A stretch of DNA of 64,000 bases from Morinoia aosen (Eukaryota; Arthropoda; Malacostraca; Amphipoda; Talitridae), in the NCBI GenBank assembly GCA_030386875.1, contig CM059563.1, positions 12,108,001 to 12,172,000 of the forward strand. The letters are read 5' to 3'. Both the position numbers and the translations under genes were made by a program. How positions within the stretch are numbered: position 1 is the first letter of the stretch; each line of letters opens with the position of its first letter. Positions 54,464-64,000 of the stretch are shown in pieces. The notes below the pieces were generated by a model. The model saw only the letters and a program-made list of their open reading frames with translations, was not told the DNA's origin and searched no databases.

Positions 54464-54700
54464 TCAGTCCAGCGCACAACAACTAAAGTCGAAGTTATTC
54501 TAAAAGAATTTCCTAGCGACCTTTCATGCGCACACTGCTTCTGGAAAGGAAGAAAATTGGAACGCCTCAGGGAATCTGAGAAGGAAAAATTACGTCTGCG
54601 AGTGTTAGAAAAAGCCTTGAGACGTTCTTCTCAACTCCACAGCTGCCTGAGCATCATCAGCGTCAAGACAAGGAGCGAACCAGTCGTCAACAGGAACTAG
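54464..54700 (+). CDS. possible divergent SP-family exon or orphan terminal exon
   Basis: An open frame from near 54464 (after possible acceptors CATGCCAAG or GGCTTCAG) runs to TAG at 54698-54700. TTTKVEVILKEFPSDLSC lines up without gaps with TTTKLALQTCWSTSDMPC of SP3: the TTTK, SD and final Cys match. A basic GRK and a charged, helix-forming Glu/Lys/Arg/Leu-rich stretch follow. Its place between SP2 and SP3 on the same strand agrees. The match is short and no signal peptide is present, so it may equally be a relic or an unrelated exon. Confidence 0.3.
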   Translation, partial: SVQRTTTKVEVILKEFPSDLSCAHCFWKGRKLERLRESEKEKLRLRVLEKALRRSSQLHSCLSIISVKTRSEPVVNRN

Positions 54701-56041
54701 CCTTGAAAATTTTTGTATAGTTTAATCATCTCGATTGCAGCATCTTGATAAAGTAAATGTACATGTTAAGGTAAGTCATAACATAACTCGTATGTTAATG
54801 ACGGGGGACATCCCAGTGTGTTTAGGTCATGTGTTATGATAATTTGGATCAAATGCATTTTTTATGATGAGTGTGCCAGACTATTTGAACATTGATGAGT
54901 CTTTACGAAAATTGAAAGAAAATTTCTCAAAGCCTCTTGTTTATTTCAAGAATTTTATTCATCTATTTTAACTTAAATACATACTCACTCTGAAGTCAAA
55001 TTGTTCAGAGTTACACGCGCCTCAGATATACAGAACATTGTATCATTCACTGTAATAATGTTTAACTTAGGGTTTTTGCTCACAGCCGTGATTGAAATAC
55101 AATCGGCCACTTTAGGGAGAAACAACTGTTCTATTGATGGGATTTAGCACTCCCAGGGAGAAGTTGTTAGGTTTTCAGCTGAAGGTTGGGTAAGACTTCC
55201 TTTATAGAAAAAGAATGGGTTTTCCGTTCCGCTACGGATCAACTTTTTTTCAGAACAGTACACTGCTATCTTTTTCAAAACCTACGTATTACCTTCTTCT
55301 TTGATTTTTACCTTCTTACAAAAACTACCTTCATAACTTAAAATTTTAGTAGCAGAGACCCCTTGGATGGTATGGGTAGGCAATAGGTTTAGGTTAGTTA
55401 AATACGTTAATCCTGTGCTATGGAGGCTAGTGAACCTAGGGGAGATACTGTTACGTTACCTCAGCTGCAGATAGGTATTTGAGACTTCTAGCTTTCGAGC
55501 CCACTTTTCTTCTTTCAGTTTTCATGCTTTCTTTGCTTTCTCCTCCTAGTCTCTCCTTCCTCTTCCTTGCTAATATTCCGTCTCCATGCGCAGGGTATAC
55601 TGTATGGGAACTCATCTTGGGCTTAATTCCTCCATTTCCATTACTCTATACTTAATGGTCTCTTCCCTTTCTCTTGCAGAAAATCTTTGCAACGAAAATG
55701 GAACCGTAAATGAGCTACCATACTATGCGCGGGAAATCATGTGGGGGAACACACCTTTTGCATAGATTACTGGCTCCATTTGTTTCATGTAAAATTATAT
55801 CTTCCTCCCACCTCATTTGAGCACATTTTTGTTGAAGTTAGGGAGGCTAAAACTAACTAATGATTTACTCAAATGCAATTGGAATGACGTAAAGTAAGAG
55901 TCATTTTCAGAATGCTAGATAAAATTCACCCGCTAGTCCGGTGTCCAAGTACGAGAATGATGGTTGGTTTTCCATTATGCACTGTGTCGCTCTATGTTGC
56001 AACTCACTCTTTCCCATCTGGAATATCATATCCAAGTTGAA

Positions 56042-56049
56042 CTTTATAT
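56042..56049 (+). promoter_or_regulatory. possible TATA box of SP3
   Basis: A TTTATATG motif lies about 65 bp before the chosen ATG, a spacing similar to that at SP2. Confidence 0.3.
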
Positions 56050-56110
56050 GCATATGGAGCAAAATGTTTTTCCGACATTCAAGGCATCTTTAATTTCATG
56101 TTTCAGACAG

Positions 56111-56358
56111 ATGATGTATGCCGCACTACTTTTGCTCCTCCTTGGCTTAGGCCACGGAGCTAAAGCTTCCAAGTCCGACATCATTCTGAGCAACAGGGAA
56201 TCCAAATTGCTAGCGATTTTTGCCAGCACGACCGTGACGAAAGTGACGACCACCACCAAGTTGGCCCTGCAGACCTGCTGGTCCACCAGCGATATGCCGT
56301 GCAGTGGGCGCCGCAAGAGGCGGTCGCTCTTTGGTCCTCAGGCTGCTGCCGCTGCGGG
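56111..56358 (+). CDS. SP3 exon 1
   Basis: Signal peptide, module 1 and the basic site, then an Ala run ending GCGGG|GTGAGT in phase 2. Confidence 0.86.
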
Positions 56359-57972
56359 GTGAGTTTGCTTGATGCGAGTTGGCTTTAGGAGCAAGAAGGG
56401 AAATCTGGTACTTTTCGTCATGCGAAGAATACTGTAAAATTTGATGGGGAATTTACTTGATGGAAAGTGCAGGTCTGAGGAAGAATGATGGGAAATCAGG
56501 TCTTAATTGTATTGAGAAGAATACTACACAATTAAATGGTGATTCTACCAGATGAAAAGAGCTGTCATGAGAGAAATCAAGTCTAAAGCGTTTTGGGAAA
56601 AATACTGTTAAATCTGATGGTGAGTTCAGCCTTGGGGAAGCGAGAAGGTCAATTCGCTCCTTATCGTAATAAGGACAATACTGGAAAATTTAATGGTGAA
56701 TGTGCTTGATAAAAGGTCTTGCATTGGAAGGTGTGGAGGTAAAGAAGTGTGGAGGTAAACGGGATTCTGCAAAACTTTAAATAGGGAAATATTAACTGTG
56801 TTTATAAAATTAAATCTATTTAAAACTACATTGCAAAACCGGTGCAGTTCGTGTGTGGAGCTTTATCTATTTTCCTAACATCGCAAACATTACGGCGATT
56901 AAATCATGTATATTTCACGTGATGATCGAACATCAGAGCTGGGTGGAACAGTGTTTTCTAAATGAACATATTTAGCAACTGTATCAAAACATTTTATTAT
57001 TGTAACCCATACAGCTAACGCACTGTCTCCAGTTTTATTTTAATTTATTTTCGAGTGTTAAAATCGAGGTTCTTGTGCCTTTCAATTTGGCCTGAGTCGT
57101 GGATTTCAAGTTTACTTACAAATCCGTTCCACTTCATTTACTCACTCAAATCCATTCTCAATGCGCTGTTTTCAACGAAAGTTCATCAAAATTTGAAAAA
57201 TTGAGTTGTCCTGAAATTATTTTTGGGTTGTCTTGTACTTTTCCTGCCACGTTTCATCTACTCAGTAGTGCCACTCACACACCTGCTCTCTGCGCTGTTC
57301 TAATTTAATCAATTAGATTCATCGTTGATTCACTGTTAGCATTAATTTAAACTTTGGAATAAAATGGATATTGTTGAAGCTCTAATAATTCATTACAAGG
57401 GAACAAATTCGGTCTGAATATTGGATATTATCGTAATATTCATTTTCCCTCTGTATTTTAGTTCTTTCAATGATTATTCTCAGCTTTTTAATTTTTAACT
57501 CCCTAAAAACTAATCTTTAAATTGAAATTAATTCGTTTTCAAATATTCCCAATAACCGTTAAAGAACTCTAACGGCTGTTGTAATACTTCCAAAAATTCA
57601 TCTTCTTCTACAATACTTTTGAGCATCATATCAGCAATAAAAACATTAGAAAGCCACAAACATTCGCATGCTCGTAGTTAGTGAACAGCTCGCAAGAACT
57701 ACAGGAAATGATACATAATAAATAATCAATTCATATTTTTTGCGCGCGTCAGAGCCATAGGTTCAGACGTGCAGCTGGACGCAAGCATGGAGCCCTCACT
57801 TGCTACCGACGAGTCCCAAGACGTGGACGAACGGAAGGGCCGCAAGCTGACCATTTGGACTACAGGCTTCACGACTGTGACGATCACAACCACTTCGTAC
57901 TATGAGGGGACCACGGTGTCTGTCTCAGCCCTGTGCACGTTGACTGGCATGGGGCAGTCCTGTTTTGGATAA
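56111..57972 (+). CDS. SP3: short two-module secreted protein, intact (155 aa)
   Basis: Exons 56111-56358 and 57753-57972 join in phase 2 to 155 codons plus TAA. The start is the ATG ATG after ACAG, which gives a clean signal peptide (MMYAALLLLLLGLGHGAKA); an in-frame ATG at 55964 would bury it. There is almost no spacer. Module 1 is STTVTKVTTTTKLALQTC with Cys56-x7-Cys64-S-G, then RRKRR. After an Ala-rich stretch, exon 2 gives an acidic linker, GRK, then LTIWTTGFTTVTITTTSYY, GTTVSVSALC and Cys144-x8-Cys153-F-G-stop. It keeps the two-module plan of SP2 at half the length, so the long spacer is dispensable. Function unknown. Confidence 0.88.
56359..57752 (+). other. SP3 intron
   Basis: GTGAGT to GCGCGTCAG. 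In 56390-56780 there are diverged direct repeats of the type AATACTGTAAAATTTGATGG and GGTGAATT, spaced roughly 80-90 bp apart. The rest is AT-rich. Confidence 0.7.
57753..57972 (+). CDS. SP3 exon 2
   Basis: Acidic linker, GRK and module 2 ending SCFG and TAA (57970-57972); 220 bp against 217 in SP1 and SP2. Confidence 0.88.
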
Positions 57973-57979
57973 GTTTCGA

Positions 57980-60900
57980 GTCTTGTGTTGGCTGTCTTGG
58001 TATTTCTGTTTCGGCTTGGTTAAGACAATGGGGTTCTCAAATGAATTTTTTTTCGATACCAGCTTATAAACTTGTGAATGCGTTGTTGCAGTTCCTCGAT
58101 TTGAAAGAAATAGCATAAACATTCGGCACATACTTTGATTTATTTTTGCAAAAGTTTCCCAACATTACAAAAAAATGCTTTATTCACTTTATTCTTCAAT
58201 GGTGTATTATTATTTCGAAACGTAATCTCAGTAAAACACTTTTCTTTAGACCTCAACTATAACGTCCGGACGGGCTCGAAACTGGCTCACGAATTGGCAT
58301 AAACGTAAATTTCATGGTTAACTACAAGAAAACAAGCACGATCAGGGCTCTGAATGCCTCATAACGTTACCCGTGTTTTGGCTTCACAGCCGCTTAATTC
58401 TCGGTCGTCGTCTCTGGAGGTAGGGTTCCAAAGGTGCAGGGTAATGAGAGCAAAAAATTTATCGCACAGCCAGCATTGAATCGTCTTTCTTTGTCAATGT
58501 TCTGCATCAGGAGCTGCCTTCATATTTTTCTGAACATCACAGATTTCTTGACGGGCTAACGGCTACTACGGAATGAGGAATTTTGTTCTGAATCTTGTCC
58601 CTGCCTTAACATGGCATACTTTCGTCAAAACACAACATATATAAGCATGAGAAATTAATAGCTCTTTTTGCATCACAATGGTAACAAATAACTTTGAAAT
58701 AAAGTGCAAATGCATTCATATATACCTATTTAACTTTAATTTCTTGGTACTCGGCCCAGTCATGAAGTTAACACCTAAGAGTCGAATATTTTTTATTGAA
58801 ACTTTCAGAGAATATGACGGGAAAAACTGGTCACTTATTTCGAATTTTAATAGGATTGTTTATGCTATGGCATTCGTCATCAGATTATGTTCATCTAGCT
58901 TCTCAATAATTAGAAGTAAAGTACACCACACAACACTATTAAATTTAATTTAAAATCCACAGCGCCAGCAGAATATTTATCACTCTCTGTACCTGCCTCT
59001 AACATTTAAAAAACACTCTCGTGAGCGCAACACTTTGCTTAAAATAACAATCACTACACGCGTGAAAACTGCGTAAGGATCAAAGAGATTATGTCATTAA
59101 TGAACAGTTGAGTGTCATTTTAGAAAGTTTTGCATATTGCTTGGCATTCAAAATGAAAATCTTTGACGTTATAGATATCATAAATGACTCGAAATAGATG
59201 CCCTAAGTCGAAATTTTTACTGTTTTTTAACATTTCAAATGCAGTATTTTAGGGTCAGGTAATTTTGTGATTACCATTGACACGATATAGTTGACGTCTC
59301 GAAACACTTCATTGCAATTCATTCTCTAAGCGATAGAATCTCAAGAAGAAACATTTTTCCTTGATGAGTTAAGTTAGTTAGAGAGCAAATTAATTTTAAT
59401 GATATTCCTTAATTTGTTTAATAAGTTGGATCAGAATATTTCTTGTGATGTAATCCTTGTACCAAACTTGTAAATAAACGAAATAATTCTCAACCGTCGT
59501 TTCAAATGCACGAAGATGATAGTGAAGCAATGTAATATGATGCAATACGAAACAATGTAATACAGTGCATAGTAGGAGGCTTCACGCGGTAAAATTTACC
59601 TGTTGAAAAATTAATCTAAAATTGAGTTACCTTTACTATGGCATTAGTTCTTGTTGATTCAGTTATAGGACCGAAATGATCATTGAACATGACTTAGATA
59701 TTTTAGCAAGATTGAACTGTACGGCAAATCATATTTATGCCTCCAAAAATTTTTAATAAGTTGTTAAAAACGATTTCGATTAAAAGAAAAAAGAAACCCT
59801 TCAGATTTTAACATTGCGACATACAGGGTCCCATAAGAAACTCGACCTGATGAATAAATTTTAATAAAAAAAGCTGCGAAACGTTATGAGTTCGGAAGAA
59901 TTTAAAACGACACTGACAAATTCGAAATTTTATTCAAATGTTAAGTATGGAATACAATGTGTTCTTCAAACCAGCTAGTACTCTCTTCACGGTACTCCTC
60001 ATTATTTTACTTGATATTAAACTCTAAACTTTTCTGAAGATGTTGCGTTTCCATTCGAGTAAGGTATCAGATTTATTTATGCGAGCTCTTTTCTTAAAGT
60101 ATCCTCACAAGAAATAAAAACGAGCTTTCAAACCTGAAGATCGAATCACCATAAGCATAAAATTATAAGGCATTAAAAAATTGTTTTAATTGTTGTATGA
60201 GGCGTACTTCATCAAACAAAATCGTGAAGGTGTTATACTAAAAAACCGTAAATTACGTAATAACCGTTATTATACCAAATAACCGTAGGTGTTATTCCAA
60301 ATAACCGTATAACTCTAATTCACCATACTGTAACTTTACTTGAGTTAAGGGGATGCTGATGTATTCTTTCATTTATTATTGTTAATTTAAGTCATAAATT
60401 CTTAGTGAATAAATTAATTGGTCTGTCTAGAGTGCGACTTGGTTCAGTGTGGTGAGTTAAGCATAATTGTGTAGCATAGATGCCTTCAGATATTTTCACT
60501 CCGATAATCTTGAGGAACAATCTTTTTGATGTATTACTTGCGGTTAATAAATTTCTTAAATTGTTAAGAAAAAGTTAAGTTATTCAAATAGTATTACATT
60601 CTCTGGTATTACTAATTTCTCTGAATCTTAAATTTTACTCATTAGCTTCTATCTTTAGGTGAAAGTAAGCATCAACAGATATGATTATGTTCCATTTGGA
60701 GTCTTCATTTTCCATAAGACGCAGAAATTTGCTTGGAAAATTTTTCTACATTTGATAGCTCTCAAATTGGAGCTCTTGCGTCAGTTACTCGAATCACTCA
60801 CACTTCTAAGAACTTAAAATTTTATTTATGAATTTAAAATTTCACTCATCATTATAAATTATCTTGCCCTCTTTATATTTCTTAATTTTTGCCAAATCCA

Positions 60901-63120
60901 TTTTCAAGAAGGATGAGTTATTTATGTGCCGCGCTAAAGGAGTAAAAGTTGTAAAAATAACTTAATTATCTAATGAGATAAGTTCTCTTAATAGAAGCAG
61001 ACTGATAAATAATTAAAGTTATGCCTCTCCTTATCTCTCCCTCTCTTTCCTTCTTGAAAGACTCAACTAACTAGAAAACAGAGTAATCACAACACAAAAA
61101 CGCTCATCATCAGCTTGATTTGCCATAAATTTTCTTAGATATGATTGTTAAAATCTACATAGCTCATACATTTCATGGGCAAATGAAATCTTCGTGCTAT
61201 TCATTGAGCTATTGAAACTTTTACGTATGGTGAATGACCACAGAAACACAGTTCCAGCAACAGCTTATATCGACCGCGCAACCGACGCGTTTTATTCCCT
61301 AGTACAATAATACAGTGTTTGTTTACATGTCATAATACACCTGTCTCTTCACGACCATGTAGTCTCATTTTGTAAACTGAATGCCTGACTACTAGATAAT
61401 CGTGGCAAATTATTGTTTTTGAATTATAATTTATTTTCATCGATTCAAATTTTGTCTAAAAGTATCCTAACACAAACACCACCGAAAGATAAAATGACGC
61501 TAAGTTTAAACAAGACTATATAAATTTTCCAGCAATGGGTTATAGATTTAATTTATTTTGAAATAATTTGTAATGTTTCAAGTATAATCACTCTAGTTGA
61601 AAAGAAAAGATGCGTGCGGATCCAGATTAGCTACCAACAAGGAAAACCCAACAATTACTCTCGACCTTTCCTGCCCTAAACACAATTAATAAAAGCAGCT
61701 ATCGTCCTATAAGAGATTCAGAGCAATCTTTCATCTCGAGGTAGGCGTGCTGTGGTGCGAGAGGTGGATCATTTGCTAAAGAAAATAGTTCTAGTCTCTC
61801 ATTACTCATTGAATATCTGCGTTACAGTAGGTAATTTTTCAATATGGGTCCTAAAAGAATAATAACTCTCACAACATGGGATGGATTTTAAAAGCAAAGC
61901 ATTTATTCTATCCTGAGAAATACTAGCTTCATTTTGACATTTTTTAATACAATATTCTTCTTGTGTTGCTTTCCTGAGCGCAGACAAGAAAAGGCACGAT
62001 TACGCACGCTATTCAATATAGGACACTGGTGAGATTTGGGGCAATTCACTAAATTTCTACCTCGATGTTTACGCTCAGGAGGGCGGTACACTGATATTTT
62101 TATTTAAAAAAAGCAATCAAAATATAGTTAGCATTTCTTAGAATTGAATAAATTATTTGTTTTTCAAAGTTTATCCGATATTATGGGAGTTATCAAAGAA
62201 ACTTTTAAGAACCAAATTTGAAACACACGCTGTATTTGATTAAATTTCTAACAGGAGGCATAAATTTCTAACGGTAGAATTTTATGAGGAATTTTTCCTG
62301 AAATTTTTTGAGGCATTCAAACGACATGAGTTGAGAATATTCACAGAGTTCATGTTGAAAAGGCATTCTACTCAAACGGGTTAACTTCAACTTTAATTAA
62401 ACGTATGCACCTTCAGGAAAAACTGCTTGAGTTGTTTGTGATCAACGAAGCAGGGGATTTACTAGTATTTCCAGACAATGGAGTGAAGAGAATTTTTTGA
62501 GAGCGAAGTGAGATGCTTCAGGAGCGAGATTCATTCGAAGAGCCCACACGAAGAAGAGAACCTCAATTTCAAAGTTTATTGCCACAGCATGCGAACAATA
62601 TTCAGCTGAAACGTCACTCTTCTGCTTCAATCTGAAAAATATTAAAAAATTGTCTCGGATTAACATGCATGGTGTTTTTCAAATTAATGAGCCTTGACTT
62701 CATGGAGTGAAAATATTCGATGCTCCAACGAGTAAATTACGCTCAGCGATAATACCTAATAAGAAACTCTGTCATGATGGGAAAGTTTTGCTGTACATAT
62801 CTGAGTAAGAGATTAAAACATACTCAACACTGCTGTGCAAATTTCCCCGTAAGTTCTTATGTTACTTTATGAAGTGTAGAAATAAGACAAAGTTCAGTCA
62901 CTCATGCATTCCTAAAATGTTAGCCATTAATTAGCATTTCCCGAAATCGGGTTTTTACCTAACTCTAATTCGGGTTTCGTTTCCTAATTATTTCTATGAA
63001 TAATTTCTGGTACGTAGGGAAATTTTCATTAGGAGTAATTCCCGTGCGTGAAAAATGCTTGGTCTTTAAGGTTCTCTATCATTGAAAAAAATTGAATAAC
63101 TTATTGCCTGTTTGTGGCAC
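57980..63120. other. 5.1-kb intergenic region, no supported gene
   Basis: AT-rich DNA. Near 60240-60310 there is a short cluster of AAATAACCGTA repeats. Open frames at 58678-58953 and on the minus strand at 61802-62091 and 62442-62666 show no recognised domain. Confidence 0.6.
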
Positions 63121-63128
63121 ACGATGTG

Positions 63129-63136
63129 ATATAAAA
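63129..63136 (+). promoter_or_regulatory. possible TATA box of SP4
   Basis: ATATAAAA lies about 170 bp before the SP4 ATG, farther than at SP2 and SP3, which would give a 5' leader of about 140 nt. Confidence 0.3.
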
Positions 63137-63302
63137 GTTCTAGCTTTCACGCTAGAGCGCTGAATTAAGAGCTTTCGCTTCATTTAATTTTTTGACAAAA
63201 CTATTTTATGTTCAATCGAAAATAACCACCCCATCCTTTCCAACAGAAAAAAGGCATAATAAAAAAGCTGTGACAGAGGACGCATACTGAGGGATTTTCA
63301 TC

Positions 63303-63895
63303 ATGAGTTTCAATAAGTTGCACATTGGAATATCTGTGCTGCTGACAGCAATGCTCACAAGTGTATCAATTGAAGCTCTTGAGCATCGCAATACAAACGC
63401 CAAATTTACACCAAGCATCGGCAACGAAGGCTCTCATCAAAACGTCTCCCACGCACAGGCAGAAATGAACCTCGCTGAACATGCTGTTGTCTCTGACGCG
63501 CTGGACATTTCTGTTACAGAAACAATCCCCACTCCTCACTCAGAAATAAAACTTAATCCCACCATCGGTGTTACGCGCAATGAAGTTGTAAAAATCAAAC
63601 ACAGCCTAGCTGTAGAAACAAACCACAGTATTGTATCAGAAATAAAATATAACTTTCCCTCAAACGTTTCAAAGGCAATGAACGCGCGCACAGGCAAGGC
63701 TTCAGAAGCCCTGGAGGAAGATGCGCATCAGCTGTTGAGGGACGCTCGTGTCCTGGCGTACAGGACTTCGACGTCGCGCACCTTCATTGCCTCCAGCACT
63801 GTGGCGGCTCTGAGCACGTGCATCACCGCCGTCAACCCCACGCCTTGTATCGGGCGGCGCAGGAGAAAAGCGATTCACCAACTCCCCCTGTTTTT
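63303..63895 (+). CDS. SP4 exon 1: two-module secreted protein, 3' part outside window
   Basis: It starts with a signal peptide (MSFNKLHIGISVLLTAMLTS). A spacer of about 120 residues with three possible N-glycosylation sites (NVS, NHS, NVS) follows. Module 1 reads ARVLAYRTSTSRTFIASSTV, then Cys173-x8-Cys182-I-G, RRRRK. The donor CTGTTTTT|GTAAGA is in phase 2, as in SP1-SP3. Unspliced reading would stop at TAA 63897-63899. VLAY is the same lead-in as in SP1 and SP2. Exon 2 should lie right of the window. Confidence 0.85.
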
Positions 63896-64000
63896 GTAAG
63901 ATCAGAAATGTTCCAGTAGGTGCCAATGCTCAAGCAGAGCAGACGTGATGGAGAAAAGATACCTTGGAAACACTTAATATTTCTAAACTGAGCTAATAAT

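Noticed and set aside
55964-56110. N-terminal extension of SP3 from an upstream in-frame ATG
   Set aside because: It would place 49 residues before a hydrophobic signal peptide. The internal ATG after ACAG matches the SP2 arrangement.

Overview
The window is nuclear DNA of an arthropod, most likely a crustacean, though no close relative can be named from sequence alone. Short GC-rich exons with GT-AG introns sit in long AT-rich introns and intergenic DNA full of decayed transposons. All supported host genes are on the + strand.

Region 1 (about 390-28,150) holds the 3' part of one large gene for a kainate-type ionotropic glutamate receptor. Eighteen coding exons join in phase to an 834-residue C-terminal portion plus stop: part of the amino-terminal domain, ligand-binding half S1, M1, pore loop M2, M3, S2, M4 and a short tail. 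The signal peptide and first part of the amino-terminal domain lie upstream of the window. Three features stand out. A phase 0-0 exon encodes an 81-residue Met/Pro/Gly-rich insert in the amino-terminal domain. One intron uses a GC-AG donor. A second, dead copy of the pore exon lies 4 kb upstream of the working one. A relic of the M4 exon lies 2.4 kb past the poly(A) signal. The introns carry a deleted mariner, a piggyBac-type MITE and fold-back elements.

Region 2 (about 28,150-36,100) has no recognised intact gene. It contains the M4 relic, a (CG)n palindrome and unassigned AT-rich DNA.

Region 3 (about 36,100-64,000) is a tandem array of four loci of one family of small secreted proteins, here called SP1-SP4. 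Each has exon 1 (signal peptide, variable acidic spacer, Thr-rich module ending C-x7/8-C-x-G followed by a run of basic residues), a phase 2 intron, and, where visible, exon 2 (dibasic site, Thr/Tyr-rich module ending C-x8-C-F-G-stop). Both modules end in the same C-x(7-8)-C-x-G pattern, which suggests an internal duplication and proprotein processing, perhaps with C-terminal amidation. SP1 is interrupted by a 238-bp insertion flanked by a 4-bp repeat and is probably a pseudogene or a broken allele. SP2 and SP3 are intact. SP4 has only exon 1 before the window ends. A divergent possible member lies between SP2 and SP3. The gaps hold a decayed non-LTR reverse transcriptase, two relics of one transposase C-terminus and diverged segmental duplications. 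I do not recognise a named function for this family; it is the best candidate here for undescribed biology.
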